This document shows, piece by piece, positions 8,696-17,221 of a stretch of 31,376 nt of DNA. The position numbers and the translations under genes were made by a program. Position 1 is the stretch's first letter; each line of letters begins with the position of its first letter. The DNA is from Pseudomonadota bacterium (GTDB lineage Bacteria > Pseudomonadota > Alphaproteobacteria > Acetobacterales > Acetobacteraceae). Where the stretch lies: assembly GCA_021808985.1 (NCBI GenBank), contig JAKBAQ010000004.1:1-31376 (forward strand). Reading direction: 5' to 3'. The notes beneath the pieces are model-generated. The model was not told the origin of the DNA and made no database searches. It saw nothing but the letters and a program-made list of their open reading frames with translations.

Positions 8696-9787
8696 TTAGA
8701 CGTTGAAGCGGAACAGCAGCACGTCGCCATCCTTGACGGTGTAGTCGCGGCCTTCGATGCGGAGTTTTCCAGCCTCGCGGGCGCCGGCTTCGCCCTTGCA
8801 GGCGATATAGTCGTCATACGCGGTGGTTTCGCAGGCGATGAAGCCGCGCTCGAAATCGCCATGGATGACGCCGGCGGCGCCGGGGGCCTTGGTGCCCTTG
8901 GTAATGGTCCAGGCGCGGGTTTCCTTCGGCCCGACGGTGAAATAGGTGATGAGGCCGAGCAGGGCGTAGCCGGCGCGGATGATACGGTCCAGCCCGCTAT
9001 CTTCCAGGCCGAGATCGGCCAGGAAGGAGGCGCGGTCTTCTTCTGGCAACTGGGCGACTTCGGCCTCAATGGCGGCGGAGACCACGACGCTGAGCGCGCC
9101 GACGGATTTGGCCATTTCCGCGACGCGGGCGGATTGGGCGTTGCCGGCGGCGGCGGCGGCTTCCTCGACATTGCAGACATAGAGAACCGGCTTGGCGGTG
9201 AGCAGGTTGAGGCGCTTGGCGTCCTCGGCGGTTTCGGGTGTGATGGCGGTGCGGGCGGGTTTGCCTTGCTCGAGCGCGGCGAGGATGGGCTCCATGAGGG
9301 CGACGTCAATGGCGGCCTGACGGTCGTTCTTGGCGCGTTTTTGCAGGGCGGGCAGGCGCTTGGAGAGGGATTCGAGATCGGCCAGCATCAGCTCGGTCTC
9401 AACCGTCTCGGCGTCGCGGATGGGGTCGACGCTGCCTTCGACATGGGTGACGTCGTCATCCTCGAAGCAGCGCAGTACATGCACGATGGCGTCCACCTCG
9501 CGGATGTTGGCGAGGAACTGGTTGCCGAGGCCCTCGCCCTTGGAGGCGCCGCGGACCAGCCCGGCAATGTCGACGAATTCCAGGCTGGTGGGGACCACCT
9601 TGATGGATTTGCCGATGAGGGCCAGCGCATCCATGCGTTTATCGGGCACGGCGACGCGCCCGGTGTTGGGCTCGATGGTGCAGAACGGGTAGTTGGCGGC
9701 CTGGGCGGCAACCGTGGCGGTGAGCGCGTTGAAGAGGGTCGATTTGCCAACATTCGGCAGGCCGACGATACCGCAGTTAAAGCCCAT
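8696..9787 (-). CDS. ychF: Ribosome-binding ATPase YchF (OLA1 family)
   Basis: A 363-residue Obg-family P-loop NTPase that prefers ATP. The G1 motif GLPNVGKST is at about 8-16, followed by the YPFCTIEPN switch region, the DIAGLVRGASKGEGLGNQFL segment (written here only to its first 20 residues), an alpha-helical insertion, and a C-terminal TGS domain ending GDVLLFRFNV. The length is normal (E. coli 363). It starts 11 nt inside the end of pth, with AAGGA 8 nt before the ATG, so it is the last gene of an rplY-pth-ychF unit. This pth-ychF arrangement is widespread in bacteria. Confidence 0.96.
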   Translation of the reverse strand: MGFNCGIVGLPNVGKSTLFNALTATVAAQAANYPFCTIEPNTGRVAVPDKRMDALALIGKSIKVVPTSLEFVDIAGLVRGASKGEGLGNQFLANIREVDAIVHVLRCFEDDDVTHVEGSVDPIRDAETVETELMLADLESLSKRLPALQKRAKNDRQAAIDVALMEPILAALEQGKPARTAITPETAEDAKRLNLLTAKPVLYVCNVEEAAAAAGNAQSARVAEMAKSVGALSVVVSAAIEAEVAQLPEEDRASFLADLGLEDSGLDRIIRAGYALLGLITYFTVGPKETRAWTITKGTKAPGAAGVIHGDFERGFIACETTAYDDYIACKGEAGAREAGKLRIEGRDYTVKDGDVLLFRFNV

Positions 9788-10364
9788 TTTTCTGGTCCTT
9801 GGTGAGTAGTGCGAGGCGGGTCATGTAGTCTTCGGGTTTTTGCGCGGCCAGCAGGGCGGCTTCATCGGCCACGGCGTCAAGCATTGGCAGCAGCCAGTCA
9901 AGGTCAGGTTTGGCGAAATCACCCAGGACGTGGCCGGTGACGCGGTGCTTGTCGCCCGGATGGCCGATGCCAAGGCGCACGCGCCAATAGTCGGGGGTGC
10001 CCAGGTGCTGGTCTATGCTGCGCAACCCGTTATGGCCGGCGGCGCCGCCGCCTTTTTTGACGCGGATCTTGCCGGGGGCGAGGTCCAGATCGTCATGGAA
10101 GACAGTGATGCAGGCGGGGGCAATTTTGAAGAAGGCGGCGGCGGCCTGCACGGACTCGCCGGAGAGGTTCATGTAGGTCATCGGCTTGAGGGCCAGGATT
10201 TTGTGCCCGGCGATCACGCCCTCACACACCAGACCTTTAAAGCGTTGCCGCCAGGCTGAGAAACCATGGCGGCGCGCGATGACATCGAGGGCCATGAAGC
10301 CGATATTGTGCCGCTGCCGCGCCATGGCTGGCTCTGGGTTGCCGAGACCGACCCAAAGAAACAT
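9777..10364 (-). CDS. pth: Peptidyl-tRNA hydrolase
   Basis: Releases tRNA from peptidyl-tRNAs that drop off the ribosome. It has 195 residues, typical of Pth. Visible features are VGLGNPEP (5-12) with the conserved Asn9, the catalytic His19 in RQRHNIGFMALD, the PMTYMNLSGESVQ stretch, FHDDLDLAPGKIRVKKGGG with the catalytic-network Asp, and AGHNGLRSIDQHLG. The usual Gly-Pro after GLGNP is Glu-Pro here, which lies outside the active site. It lies 15 nt downstream of rplY with no ribosome-binding site of its own that I can see, suggesting coupled translation, and overlaps ychF by 11 nt. Confidence 0.95.
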   Translation of the reverse strand: MFLWVGLGNPEPAMARQRHNIGFMALDVIARRHGFSAWRQRFKGLVCEGVIAGHKILALKPMTYMNLSGESVQAAAAFFKIAPACITVFHDDLDLAPGKIRVKKGGGAAGHNGLRSIDQHLGTPDYWRVRLGIGHPGDKHRVTGHVLGDFAKPDLDWLLPMLDAVADEAALLAAQKPEDYMTRLALLTKDQKNGL

Positions 10365-10379
10365 GGCGCGGGGAAAGAA

Positions 10380-11075
10380 TTACTTCTTTTTGGCGGGCGC
10401 GGCGGGAGCGGCGGCTGCCTTGGGAGCGGCCTTGCCACCCTTGCCCTTGGCGGGCGCGGCTGCCGCGGCGGCTGCCTTGGCGGCGTCTTCGGCCAGCTGC
10501 TCGGCCGAGACGGTGGGCGGGGCCAGCGTGGCGATGACGAAGTCACGGTCAGTGATGACCGGGCGGGCGTCGCCCACGCCGATCAGGTTGTGCCAGCGGA
10601 TGGTGTCGTTGATTTCAAGGGCGCCCAGGTCAGCCTCGAATTTCTCGGGGATGTTGTCCGGGTCGCAGGCGACTTCAACGGTGTGGCGCACGACGTTGAG
10701 CACGCCGCCACGCTTGATGCCGGGGCAGGTGCCTTCGTTGAGGAACACCACATGCACGCCGACGCGCACGCGCTCACCCGAGGCGAGACGCTGAAAATCC
10801 ACATGCTCGGGGGCATCGCTGACCGGGTGGAACTGCACATCGCGCATCAGGGCGCGGATGTTCTGGCCATCCACGGCGATTTCATAAAGGCGCGAGCGCC
10901 AGCCGCCGCGCTTGAGCTCACGCAGGACGATGCGAGGGTCGAGCGCGATCAGGGAGGGTTCCTGCTTCGCGCCGTAAATTACCGCAGGCACTTTGCCTGC
11001 ACGCCGTGTCGCCCGCGCCACCCCCTTGCCGGCACGCGAACGCGACTCAGCTTCGATAAGTTCGAAATTGGCCAT
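10380..11075 (-). CDS. rplY: 50S ribosomal protein L25 (general stress protein Ctc type)
   Basis: Binds 5S rRNA in the large subunit. It has 231 residues: an N-terminal L25 beta-barrel (FELIEAESRSRAGKGVARAT ... GKVPAVIYG), the long CTC C-terminal domain (DVQFHPVSDAPEHVDFQRL ... PDNIPEKFEADLGALEINDT), and a low-complexity Ala/Pro/Lys/Gly tail of about 40 residues ending APAKKK. Such tails are common in alphaproteobacterial L25. It is the first gene of the rplY-pth-ychF unit. An intrinsic terminator for proB lies between proB and its start. Confidence 0.95.
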   Translation of the reverse strand: MANFELIEAESRSRAGKGVARATRRAGKVPAVIYGAKQEPSLIALDPRIVLRELKRGGWRSRLYEIAVDGQNIRALMRDVQFHPVSDAPEHVDFQRLASGERVRVGVHVVFLNEGTCPGIKRGGVLNVVRHTVEVACDPDNIPEKFEADLGALEINDTIRWHNLIGVGDARPVITDRDFVIATLAPPTVSAEQLAEDAAKAAAAAAAPAKGKGGKAAPKAAAAPAAPAKKK

Positions 11076-11090
11076 GTTTTACGCTCCTAT

Positions 11091-11123
11091 AAACAACAAA
11101 AGCCGGCCTCCAGGGGTGCCGGC
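11091..11123 (-). terminator. Rho-independent terminator downstream of proB
   Basis: Read on the minus strand, GCCGGC - 10-nt loop - GCCGGC is followed by TTTTGTTGTTT. It is 62 nt after the proB stop and 15 nt before the rplY start, so it separates the obgE-proB and rplY-pth-ychF units. Confidence 0.75.
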
Positions 11124-11185
11124 GGGCGGGGTTTAGCGCGGATCGGGGGATTGTTCAACCAAGGTGGGCGGTTTGCGGGCTGGAG

Positions 11186-12301
11186 CTAGAATAATACCAG
11201 ATCGTCGCGGTGCACCGCCTCGTCGCGGCCGCGGAAGCCGAGCAGGGTTTCAAAATCCTCGGAACGGTGGCCGGCGAGGGTTTGGCAGCCGGCGCTGGAA
11301 TAAGCGGCGAGGCCGCGGGCGATGCGGGCGCCGGTGAGGGTGAGGATTTCCACGGGGTCGCCACGCTCAAAAGTGCCGGTGACGGCCTTGATGCCGGCGG
11401 GCAGCAGGGAGGAGCCTTTGCGCAGGGCGCGGGCGGCGCCGTCGTCGATCATCAGAGTGCCTTGCGGGGCGAGGTGGCCGGCGATCCAGTTCTTGCGCGC
11501 GCCGCGGCCTTCGGGCGCGGGGAGGAACCAGGTGCATTTGGCGCCGGCCTGAACGGCGGCCAGGGGGTTTTGCAGATTGCCCTGGGCGATGGCCATGGCC
11601 ACGCCCGATTGCGTGGCGATGTGGGCGGCGAGGAGCTTGGTGCGCATGCCGCCCGAGGAATAGCCGGGCGGGGGTTCGCCGCCGCAGGCGTCGATTTCGG
11701 GGGTCATGGCCTCGACCACGGGGATGTGCTGCGCGGTGGGGTTTTTGCGCGGGTCGGCGGTGTAGAGGCCGTCAATATCGGAGAGGAGGATGAGGATGTC
11801 GGCCTGGACCATTTCAGCCACGCGGGCAGCCAGACGGTCATTGTCGCCGAAGCGGATTTCGGCGGTGGCGACGGTGTCGTTCTCGTTGATGACGGGGATG
11901 CAGCGCAGGGCGAGCAGCGTGCTGAGGGTGGCGCGCGCGTTGAGGTAGCGGCGGCGGTCCTCGGTGTCTTCCAGCGTGAGCAGGAGCTGGGCGGCGGTGA
12001 GGTTTTGGGCGGAGAGGGAGTCTGACCAGGCTTGGGCGAGGCGGATCTGGCCGACGGCGGCGGCGGCCTGTTTTTCCTCAAGCCGGAGCTTGGCGGCGGT
12101 GAGGTTGAGTTTGCGGCGCGCGAGCGAAATGGCGCCGGAGGAGACGACGATGATCTCTGTGCCGCTGGCCGCCAGGGCGGCGATGTCCGCCGTGACGCTG
12201 TTCAGCCAGCCGGTGCGGGGAGAGGCGGTTGCGGGGTCCACGATGAGGGCGCTGCCGATTTTCACCACGATGCGGCGGGCGGCGGTCAGCGAGGGGGTCA
12301 T
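11186..12301 (-). CDS. proB: Glutamate 5-kinase
   Basis: Phosphorylates L-glutamate with ATP, the first step of proline synthesis. It has 371 residues. The amino-acid-kinase domain runs from about 8 to 260: RIVVKIGSALI, IIVVSSGAISLARRKL, PVINENDTVATAEIRFGDND, ADILILLSDIDGLYTADPR and SSGGMRTKLLAA. A PUA domain (about 280-365, GTLMIDDGAARALRKGSSLL onward) follows, as in E. coli-type enzymes. The start ATG overlaps the obgE stop by 4 nt (ATGA), so the two are translationally coupled. proA is not in the window. Confidence 0.96.
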   Translation of the reverse strand: MTPSLTAARRIVVKIGSALIVDPATASPRTGWLNSVTADIAALAASGTEIIVVSSGAISLARRKLNLTAAKLRLEEKQAAAAVGQIRLAQAWSDSLSAQNLTAAQLLLTLEDTEDRRRYLNARATLSTLLALRCIPVINENDTVATAEIRFGDNDRLAARVAEMVQADILILLSDIDGLYTADPRKNPTAQHIPVVEAMTPEIDACGGEPPPGYSSGGMRTKLLAAHIATQSGVAMAIAQGNLQNPLAAVQAGAKCTWFLPAPEGRGARKNWIAGHLAPQGTLMIDDGAARALRKGSSLLPAGIKAVTGTFERGDPVEILTLTGARIARGLAAYSSAGCQTLAGHRSEDFETLLGFRGRDEAVHRDDLVLF

Positions 12302-13299
12302 TTTTTCCGGGATTCCGTGACGATGGTTTGCAGCGCGCGCAGCACCTCGGGGATGCCCTGGCCGGAGACGCCGGAGGCGACCATGACAGTGGCGCCGGAG
12401 GCCTTGGCGAGGGCGGCGCGGCGGGATGAGATTTCACGCGGGGACATGGCGTCAGCCTTGTTCAGCACGATGATCTCGGGCTTTTCGGCGAGGCCGCCGC
12501 CATATTCGGCGAGCTCGTGGCGCACGGTGCGCCAGGCGGCGACGCAGTTGCCGGCGGCGCCGTCGATGAGGTGGACCAGGACGGCGCAACGCTCAACATG
12601 GCCGAGGAAGCGGGTGCCAAGGCCGGTGCCTTCGTGCGCGCCCTCGATGAGGCCGGGGATGTCAGCGATGACGAATTCCTCGGACATGGAAAGGCGGACC
12701 ACGCCGAGCTGCGGGTGCAGGGTGGTGAAGGGATAGTCGGCGATTTTGGGGTGCGCGCCGGAGACCACGGAGAGAAAGGTGGATTTGCCGGCGTTGGGCT
12801 GGCCGACGAGACCGACATCGGCGATGAGTTTGAGGCGCAGCCAGACCCAGCGTTCCTCGCCGGGCCAGCCTTTGTCAGCCCGGCGGGGGGCGCGGTTGGT
12901 GGAGGTTTTGTAGCGCGCGTTGCCGAAGCCGCCGTCGCCGCCGCGCAGCAGGGTGATGGTTTTGCCCGGCGCGTCCATGTCCGCCAGGAGGGTTTCCTTG
13001 TCGTCATCGAAAATTTGCGTGCCGATGGGGACTTTGATGAGCAGGGGGGGCGCGCCGGCGCCTGTACGGTCAGACCCGGCGCCGTTGCCGCCCTTGCGGG
13101 CGCGGAAATGCTGAGTGTAGCGGAAGTCGATCAGGGTGTTGAGGTTCTCGACCGCCTCGAACACGATATCGCCGCCGCGGCCGCCGTCGCCGCCGTCGGG
13201 GCCGCCGAGCTGGATGAATTTCTCGCGCCGGAAGGCCGTGACGCCGTCACCGCCGTCGCCGGATTTGAGGTAGATTTTTGCCTGGTCGAGGAATTTCAT
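12298..13299 (-). CDS. obgE: GTPase ObgE/CgtA
   Basis: A ribosome-assembly and stress-linked GTPase. The glycine-rich Obg fold is at about 1-158 (MKFLDQAKIYLKSGDGGDGV), and the G domain follows with G1 GQPNAGKST, the DYPFTTLHPQLG switch, DIPGLIEGAHEGTGLG and NKAD. It has 333 residues from ATG 13299. I prefer that start to the TTG six codons upstream because MKFLDQAKIYL is the invariant family start. It follows rpmA, but a terminator lies in the gap, so it may need its own promoter or rely on read-through. It is coupled to proB downstream. Confidence 0.96.
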   Translation of the reverse strand: MKFLDQAKIYLKSGDGGDGVTAFRREKFIQLGGPDGGDGGRGGDIVFEAVENLNTLIDFRYTQHFRARKGGNGAGSDRTGAGAPPLLIKVPIGTQIFDDDKETLLADMDAPGKTITLLRGGDGGFGNARYKTSTNRAPRRADKGWPGEERWVWLRLKLIADVGLVGQPNAGKSTFLSVVSGAHPKIADYPFTTLHPQLGVVRLSMSEEFVIADIPGLIEGAHEGTGLGTRFLGHVERCAVLVHLIDGAAGNCVAAWRTVRHELAEYGGGLAEKPEIIVLNKADAMSPREISSRRAALAKASGATVMVASGVSGQGIPEVLRALQTIVTESRKK

Positions 13300-13315
13300 T
13301 TTTTCGATCTGCTGC

Positions 13316-13343
13316 AAACAAAAAAGGCCGGCTGCTGCCGGCC
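13316..13343 (-). terminator. Rho-independent terminator downstream of rpmA
   Basis: On the minus strand, GGCCGGC - AGCA - GCCGGCC (7-bp perfect stem) is followed by TTTTTTGTTT. It is 25 nt after the rpmA stop and the T-tract ends 16 nt before the obgE ATG, so it may partly limit ribosomal-protein read-through into obgE. Confidence 0.8.
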
Positions 13344-13368
13344 TTCTTCGAAGGATTGCGCGGCCTGA

Positions 13369-13638
<270 letters not shown>

Positions 13639-13649
13639 TTGAGTGCTCC

Positions 13650-13964
13650 TTAAGCCGCGTTAATGGAGGAGACGCGCAGAACGGTGACGCACTGGCGGTG
13701 GCCGTTCCGGCGGCGGCTGTTCTGCCGGCGGCGCTTTTTGAAGATGATGACTTTTTCCAGACGGTCCTGCGCGATGACGGTGGCGGTGACGCTGGCGCCA
13801 GCCAGGTTGGGGGCGCCAAGCTTCAATGCACCCTCGCCGCCGACGGCCAGAACATCCGTGAAGGTGACGGTGCTGCCGGCTTCCGCCTCGAGCTTCTCAA
13901 CTTTTAATACGGCGTCCGGGGTGACGCGGTATTGCTTGCCGCCGGTGCGGATGACTGCGAACAT
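13650..13964 (-). CDS. rplU: 50S ribosomal protein L21
   Basis: A large-subunit 23S rRNA-binding protein. It has 104 residues with the family start MFAVIRTGGKQYRVTPDAVL, the mid-protein FTDVLAVGG, and the basic KKRRRQNSRRRNGHRQ stretch (usual KRRRKNYRRRNGHRQ). It is the first gene of the rplU-rpmA pair, expressed from the promoter at 14039-14066 with a leader of about 68 nt. Confidence 0.97.
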   Translation of the reverse strand: MFAVIRTGGKQYRVTPDAVLKVEKLEAEAGSTVTFTDVLAVGGEGALKLGAPNLAGASVTATVIAQDRLEKVIIFKKRRRQNSRRRNGHRQCVTVLRVSSINAA

Positions 13965-14038
13965 GGGTCTAGGTCCAATCTGGTGTCGTCAAAAAATAGA
14001 GTGCGCGGCGGGGCTGGGCCCTGTCGCGCGAGTGGCGC

Positions 14039-14066
14039 GTTATAGCCGGGCGGGGGGATGTGTCAA
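14039..14066 (-). promoter_or_regulatory. Sigma70-like promoter of rplU-rpmA
   Basis: On the minus strand TTGACA (14066-14061) and TATAAC (14044-14039) are separated by 16 nt. The transcription start is expected near 14032. This is the clearest housekeeping promoter in the window. Confidence 0.65.
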
Positions 14067-14198
14067 TGCTGAAAGCGCGGGGCTGGGGGGTGAAGACGAT
14101 ATATTAGTGCGCGCGGGGCGGCGTCAGGGGGCGGGAGATGGTTGCAGGCGAGCGGGCTGGCCCCTATAAGCCGCCGGCGAGATATATATCCGTACCCA

Positions 14199-14289
<91 letters not shown>

Positions 14290-14488
14290 GAATGCTGGTT
14301 AACTTATTGAATTAATATGAAAAAATTTGAGGCGCCGTGGTCCGGCGGATAAGCCGGCGGGCAACTTGGATGCCGGTATGCCGCCGTATGTTGAACGCGG
14401 GTGGTGGTTGGGGTGAGCGCGCCGGTGCCGTGCAATTGGGAGGACGGATCGGCGTTTATAATAAGGTGGTATCTGCTGGCCGGGTTAT

Positions 14489-14506
14489 ATTGTACGATTG
14501 AACAAT
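14489..14506. promoter_or_regulatory. Operator A (ATCGTA-core palindrome) upstream of tetR1
   Basis: ATTGTACGATTGAACAAT: outer arms ATTGT/ACAAT are exact inverses. It matches the window consensus TTGTACGATCGTACAA at 14 of 16 positions. TTATAT lies directly to its left. It is 91 nt before the regulator's start codon, as expected for autoregulation. The rest of the 309-bp gap after the tRNA shows no gene. Confidence 0.6.
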
Positions 14507-14597
14507 GTAATGGCGGGTGCAGCGTGGGCATGGACATTCGCCTTGCCAATATTGCGCCCCGCGGGCATGCGAGGGTGAAATGGCCCAAGGAGCGGAG

Positions 14598-15221
14598 ATG
14601 GCTGTGAAGCGGAGACAACCGGGACAAACGCGGCAAGCGATACTCGATGCCGCGGAGCGCCAGTTTGCTGTGAGCGGCTATCATGGAGCGAGTATTCGCG
14701 AGATATTCAAGGAGGCGCATGTAGGGATTGGCCTTATGGCCTATTATTTCGCATCGAAGGAATGCCTCTTCGAGGAGGTGATAAACCGGAAAATTGAAGA
14801 TGTCAGGGCGGTATTTTCTGAAAAATTTGACCAGATTGAGGAGCGGGCGGATGTGTCGCCGCATCTGATATTTAAGATGTATCTGGAGTTTTTTCTGATT
14901 GATTTGAACCTGCAGGATGAAAATATAAAATCGTACTGGAATCTTCTTTCCAGAATTTCGATTTCTTATGATGATGAAATCGTCCGGAAATGTTTTGCCA
15001 AGTTTGACTTCATGGCGGAACGTGTTGCGGGTGCCCTGCAAAGGGCCGTGCCTTATGCGGCCGCCCGGAAAATACGCAGCGCCCTTGTGCTGGCTGAGGC
15101 TGCTGTCACCACGCTCAATGCCGCGGATGGCTTGTTTTCGCACCGGTTGGGCGAGGGGGAGGATATTCGAGGCTGCATTGAGCAATATGCCGCGATGTTT
15201 GCGTATAGCATTCAGCAGTAA
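14598..15221 (+). CDS. TetR-family transcriptional regulator (1)
   Basis: A 207-residue one-domain repressor. The N-terminal HTH covers about residues 10-55: TRQAILDAAERQFAVSGYHG, then ASIREIFKEAHVGIGLMAYYFASKE in pieces, where the recognition helix is followed by the conserved YYF-x-SKE. The C-terminal ligand/dimer part is all-helical and not recognisable by substrate. ATG 14598 is preceded by AAGGAG at 5 nt, which decides the start over ATG 14580. A palindrome lies upstream (14489-14506). A second copy over the promoter of the next gene, the Rieske oxygenase, makes this the likely regulator of both. Base composition is more AT-rich than in the ribosomal block. Confidence 0.85.
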   Translation: MAVKRRQPGQTRQAILDAAERQFAVSGYHGASIREIFKEAHVGIGLMAYYFASKECLFEEVINRKIEDVRAVFSEKFDQIEERADVSPHLIFKMYLEFFLIDLNLQDENIKSYWNLLSRISISYDDEIVRKCFAKFDFMAERVAGALQRAVPYAAARKIRSALVLAEAAVTTLNAADGLFSHRLGEGEDIRGCIEQYAAMFAYSIQQ

Positions 15222-15273
15222 CGCTGCCTGACCCGATCCAGAGGGTGGGGGTGGTTTTTGTCTGTCTGGCGTG

Positions 15274-15290
15274 TTGCACGATCGTATAAT
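15274..15290 (+). promoter_or_regulatory. Operator B overlapping a TATAAT box upstream of the Rieske gene
   Basis: TTGCACGATCGTATAA (15274-15289) matches the consensus TTGTACGATCGTACAA at 14 of 16 positions. Its right half contains a perfect TATAAT (15285-15290), i.e. a -10 box inside the operator. The -35 region at about 15262 (CTGTCT, 17-nt spacing) is poor. Repression by occlusion is the natural reading. The start codon is 94 nt downstream. Confidence 0.6.
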
Positions 15291-15383
15291 TCAGGCTAGA
15301 CAAAGGCCCTGCATGAAGCCGCGGCGCGTACTCTCTCGTGGCCGCAGATTTTTTACATTCAGCCAGACCGCAAGGACCGAGCC

Positions 15384-16724
15384 ATGCCCGACATGCACCT
15401 GCCGCCGACCGCGATGGACGGCAAAAATCCGGCCAATCTGCGTGGCGATCCGATAGACGCGCAACGCTATTATGAGCCTGAGTTTGCGAAGGCGGAGTGG
15501 GACCGGCTGTGGACCAAGATCTGGCATGTGGCCGGCAGGCTCAATGAGCTGGAGGAGCCGGGGGATTTCATTGTCCATGATTTTCTGCATGAGTCGGTCA
15601 TCGTCGTGAAGCAGGATGACGGTTCATTGCGGGGGTTCTATAATGCCTGCATGCATCGGGGTATTCGCCTGGTGCGCGAGTCAAGCTCGGTGCCGAGCTT
15701 CAGCTGCCCCTACCATGGCTGGGTGTGGAACAAGAATGGCAGCCTTGATCATGCTCCCCGGGCTGACAATTTTGCCGCCGGCAACCCTTGCGGCAAGCTT
15801 ACGCTAAAGCCCGTGCGGGTGGCGGCGTGGGGCGGCTTTGTGTGGTACACGATGAGCGAGAGCGCGCCGGAGCTGCTTGATTATCTGGCTCCTTTTCCAG
15901 CGCTTTTTTCCGGCTACCCAATGGAGCGGCTGGTGCGCGTGTATCAGGTGAAGATTGATATCCGCACCAACTGGAAATTCGCGCTCGATAATTTCTCGGA
16001 AAGCTACCATGTTGAAACGGCGCATCCGCAGGTTCCGGCTTTTGTTGAGCAGGATCCGGCAACCACCCGCATAGAGATGTATCCCCGCGGCCATGGGCGC
16101 ACGGTGCAGCCTTTCCGGCCTTCGCTGAGCCTGCCCGAGGATGGCGCCACCGCCTATTTCGACGCGCTGCTGCGCCAGTGGGACATTGATCCTGATATTT
16201 ATCCCGATTACCGGACCAAGGTGATTAACGGCTGGAAGGACCTGAAGGCGGCGAAGCGCAGGCTGTGGCGGGAGCGGGGTTACCGGCATTATGAACATAT
16301 GGATGATGAGCAGATCACCGACAGTATCCACACCACGCTGTTTCCCAATATCTCTCTGACCTTCAACGCCGATTCCATATTCATGATGCGGACCGAGCCG
16401 CATCCCGCTGATCCGGAAAGCTGCACCTTCGATTTCTGGGCGATGGAGTTTCCGGTGGAGGGGCAGACCAATGCCAAGACGGCGATGGTGGGTGACAAGC
16501 CGTTGCCGCTGGCCGAGGCGCCGCCGCTGCGCCGCGCCTTTGATGGCGGAAAGGGTGTGCCTGAGCTGGCGGGAGGGGTTATCGCGCAGGATCTCAGCCT
16601 TGCGGAGGATGTGCAGCGGGGCATGCGCTCACGCGGGTACGCCGAGCCTTACCTCGCCAATTCGGAGACCCGGGTGCGCTATTTCCATGAGGTGTTGAAC
16701 GATTACCTCGCCGGGCGGCGTTGA
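15384..16724 (+). CDS. Rieske non-heme iron oxygenase, alpha subunit
   Basis: A 446-residue oxygenase component. The Rieske domain binds the 2Fe-2S cluster through Cys89/His91 (CMHRG) and Cys108/His111 (CPYHGW). The C-terminal catalytic domain has the mononuclear iron ligands His209 and His214 (SESYHVETAHP) and probably Asp409 (LAEDVQ). The residue that bridges the two metal centres, Asp in naphthalene dioxygenase (xDxYH), is Glu206 here, as in carnitine/betaine-type oxygenases such as CntA. Such enzymes hydroxylate aromatic rings or demethylate/cleave C-N substrates; the substrate is not readable. AAGGA lies 7 nt before ATG 15384. The next gene, 44 nt downstream, is SnoaL-like. No reductase is adjacent; a ferredoxin occurs at 30997-31305. 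Confidence 0.92.
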   Translation: MPDMHLPPTAMDGKNPANLRGDPIDAQRYYEPEFAKAEWDRLWTKIWHVAGRLNELEEPGDFIVHDFLHESVIVVKQDDGSLRGFYNACMHRGIRLVRESSSVPSFSCPYHGWVWNKNGSLDHAPRADNFAAGNPCGKLTLKPVRVAAWGGFVWYTMSESAPELLDYLAPFPALFSGYPMERLVRVYQVKIDIRTNWKFALDNFSESYHVETAHPQVPAFVEQDPATTRIEMYPRGHGRTVQPFRPSLSLPEDGATAYFDALLRQWDIDPDIYPDYRTKVINGWKDLKAAKRRLWRERGYRHYEHMDDEQITDSIHTTLFPNISLTFNADSIFMMRTEPHPADPESCTFDFWAMEFPVEGQTNAKTAMVGDKPLPLAEAPPLRRAFDGGKGVPELAGGVIAQDLSLAEDVQRGMRSRGYAEPYLANSETRVRYFHEVLNDYLAGRR

Positions 16725-16741
16725 GCATGCCCTATGGTTGT

Positions 16742-16755
16742 TTTCATGCATGAAA
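16742..16755. other. 14-bp perfect palindrome in the Rieske-SnoaL gap
   Basis: TTTCATGCATGAAA lies in the 44-nt gap between the two genes and partly overlaps the AAAGGA that serves as ribosome-binding site for the downstream gene. It may form a small hairpin that hides the site, or be a protein-binding site. Confidence 0.4.
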
Positions 16756-16768
16756 GGATTAAACGATA

Positions 16769-17221
16769 ATGCCTTATAGTGGCCCTCTTGAAGACCGGAT
16801 CGCGATTCGCGAGCTTCTGGAAACCTATGCGGATGCTGTTTCACGCGTCGATGCGCAACAGTGGGCCGGATGCTGGGCCGATGAGGGGGCGAGCTGGTCC
16901 ATTCCGTTTTATCCGCAAATTGGCACCGTGGTCGGCAAGGACAAGATCGTCGCGATGTGGGTGGAGGCGATGAAGACGTTCGCGGGCGATGTCTTTCTGA
17001 TGTTTCCGGCTTCGATGCGGATAGAGGGCGATGCCGCCTATTGCACGGCCTGGACAAGTGAGGCTTTTGAGATTGGCGATACCGTGTTTCGTGACCGGGG
17101 CTGGTATGAGGATGAATTGATCAAGCTGGGAGGGCGCTGGTATTTCAAGAGCCGCACCTTCATTCTCAAGCATCGCCAGACCTTCACGGCTAAAGCGGAG
17201 GATAAGGAGTTTACCTCTTAG
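16769..17221 (+). CDS. SnoaL/NTF2-like small protein (possible oxygenase partner)
   Basis: A 150-residue protein of the NTF2-like cone fold (SnoaL-like): an N-terminal helix pair (EDRIAIRELLETYADAVSR), WAGCWADEGASWSI, GKDKIVAMWVEAMKTF, and later strands ending GGRWYFKSRTFILKHR. Beta subunits of Rieske dioxygenases share this fold, but this protein lacks an obvious beta-subunit signature. It could be a stand-alone isomerase/dehydratase-like enzyme or a small subunit. Its position directly after the alpha subunit favours a role in the same reaction or the next one. The AAAGGA ribosome-binding site is rather far (about 11 nt) from ATG 16769. The stop codon TAG coincides with the border of the third palindromic element. 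Confidence 0.8.
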   Translation: MPYSGPLEDRIAIRELLETYADAVSRVDAQQWAGCWADEGASWSIPFYPQIGTVVGKDKIVAMWVEAMKTFAGDVFLMFPASMRIEGDAAYCTAWTSEAFEIGDTVFRDRGWYEDELIKLGGRWYFKSRTFILKHRQTFTAKAEDKEFTS

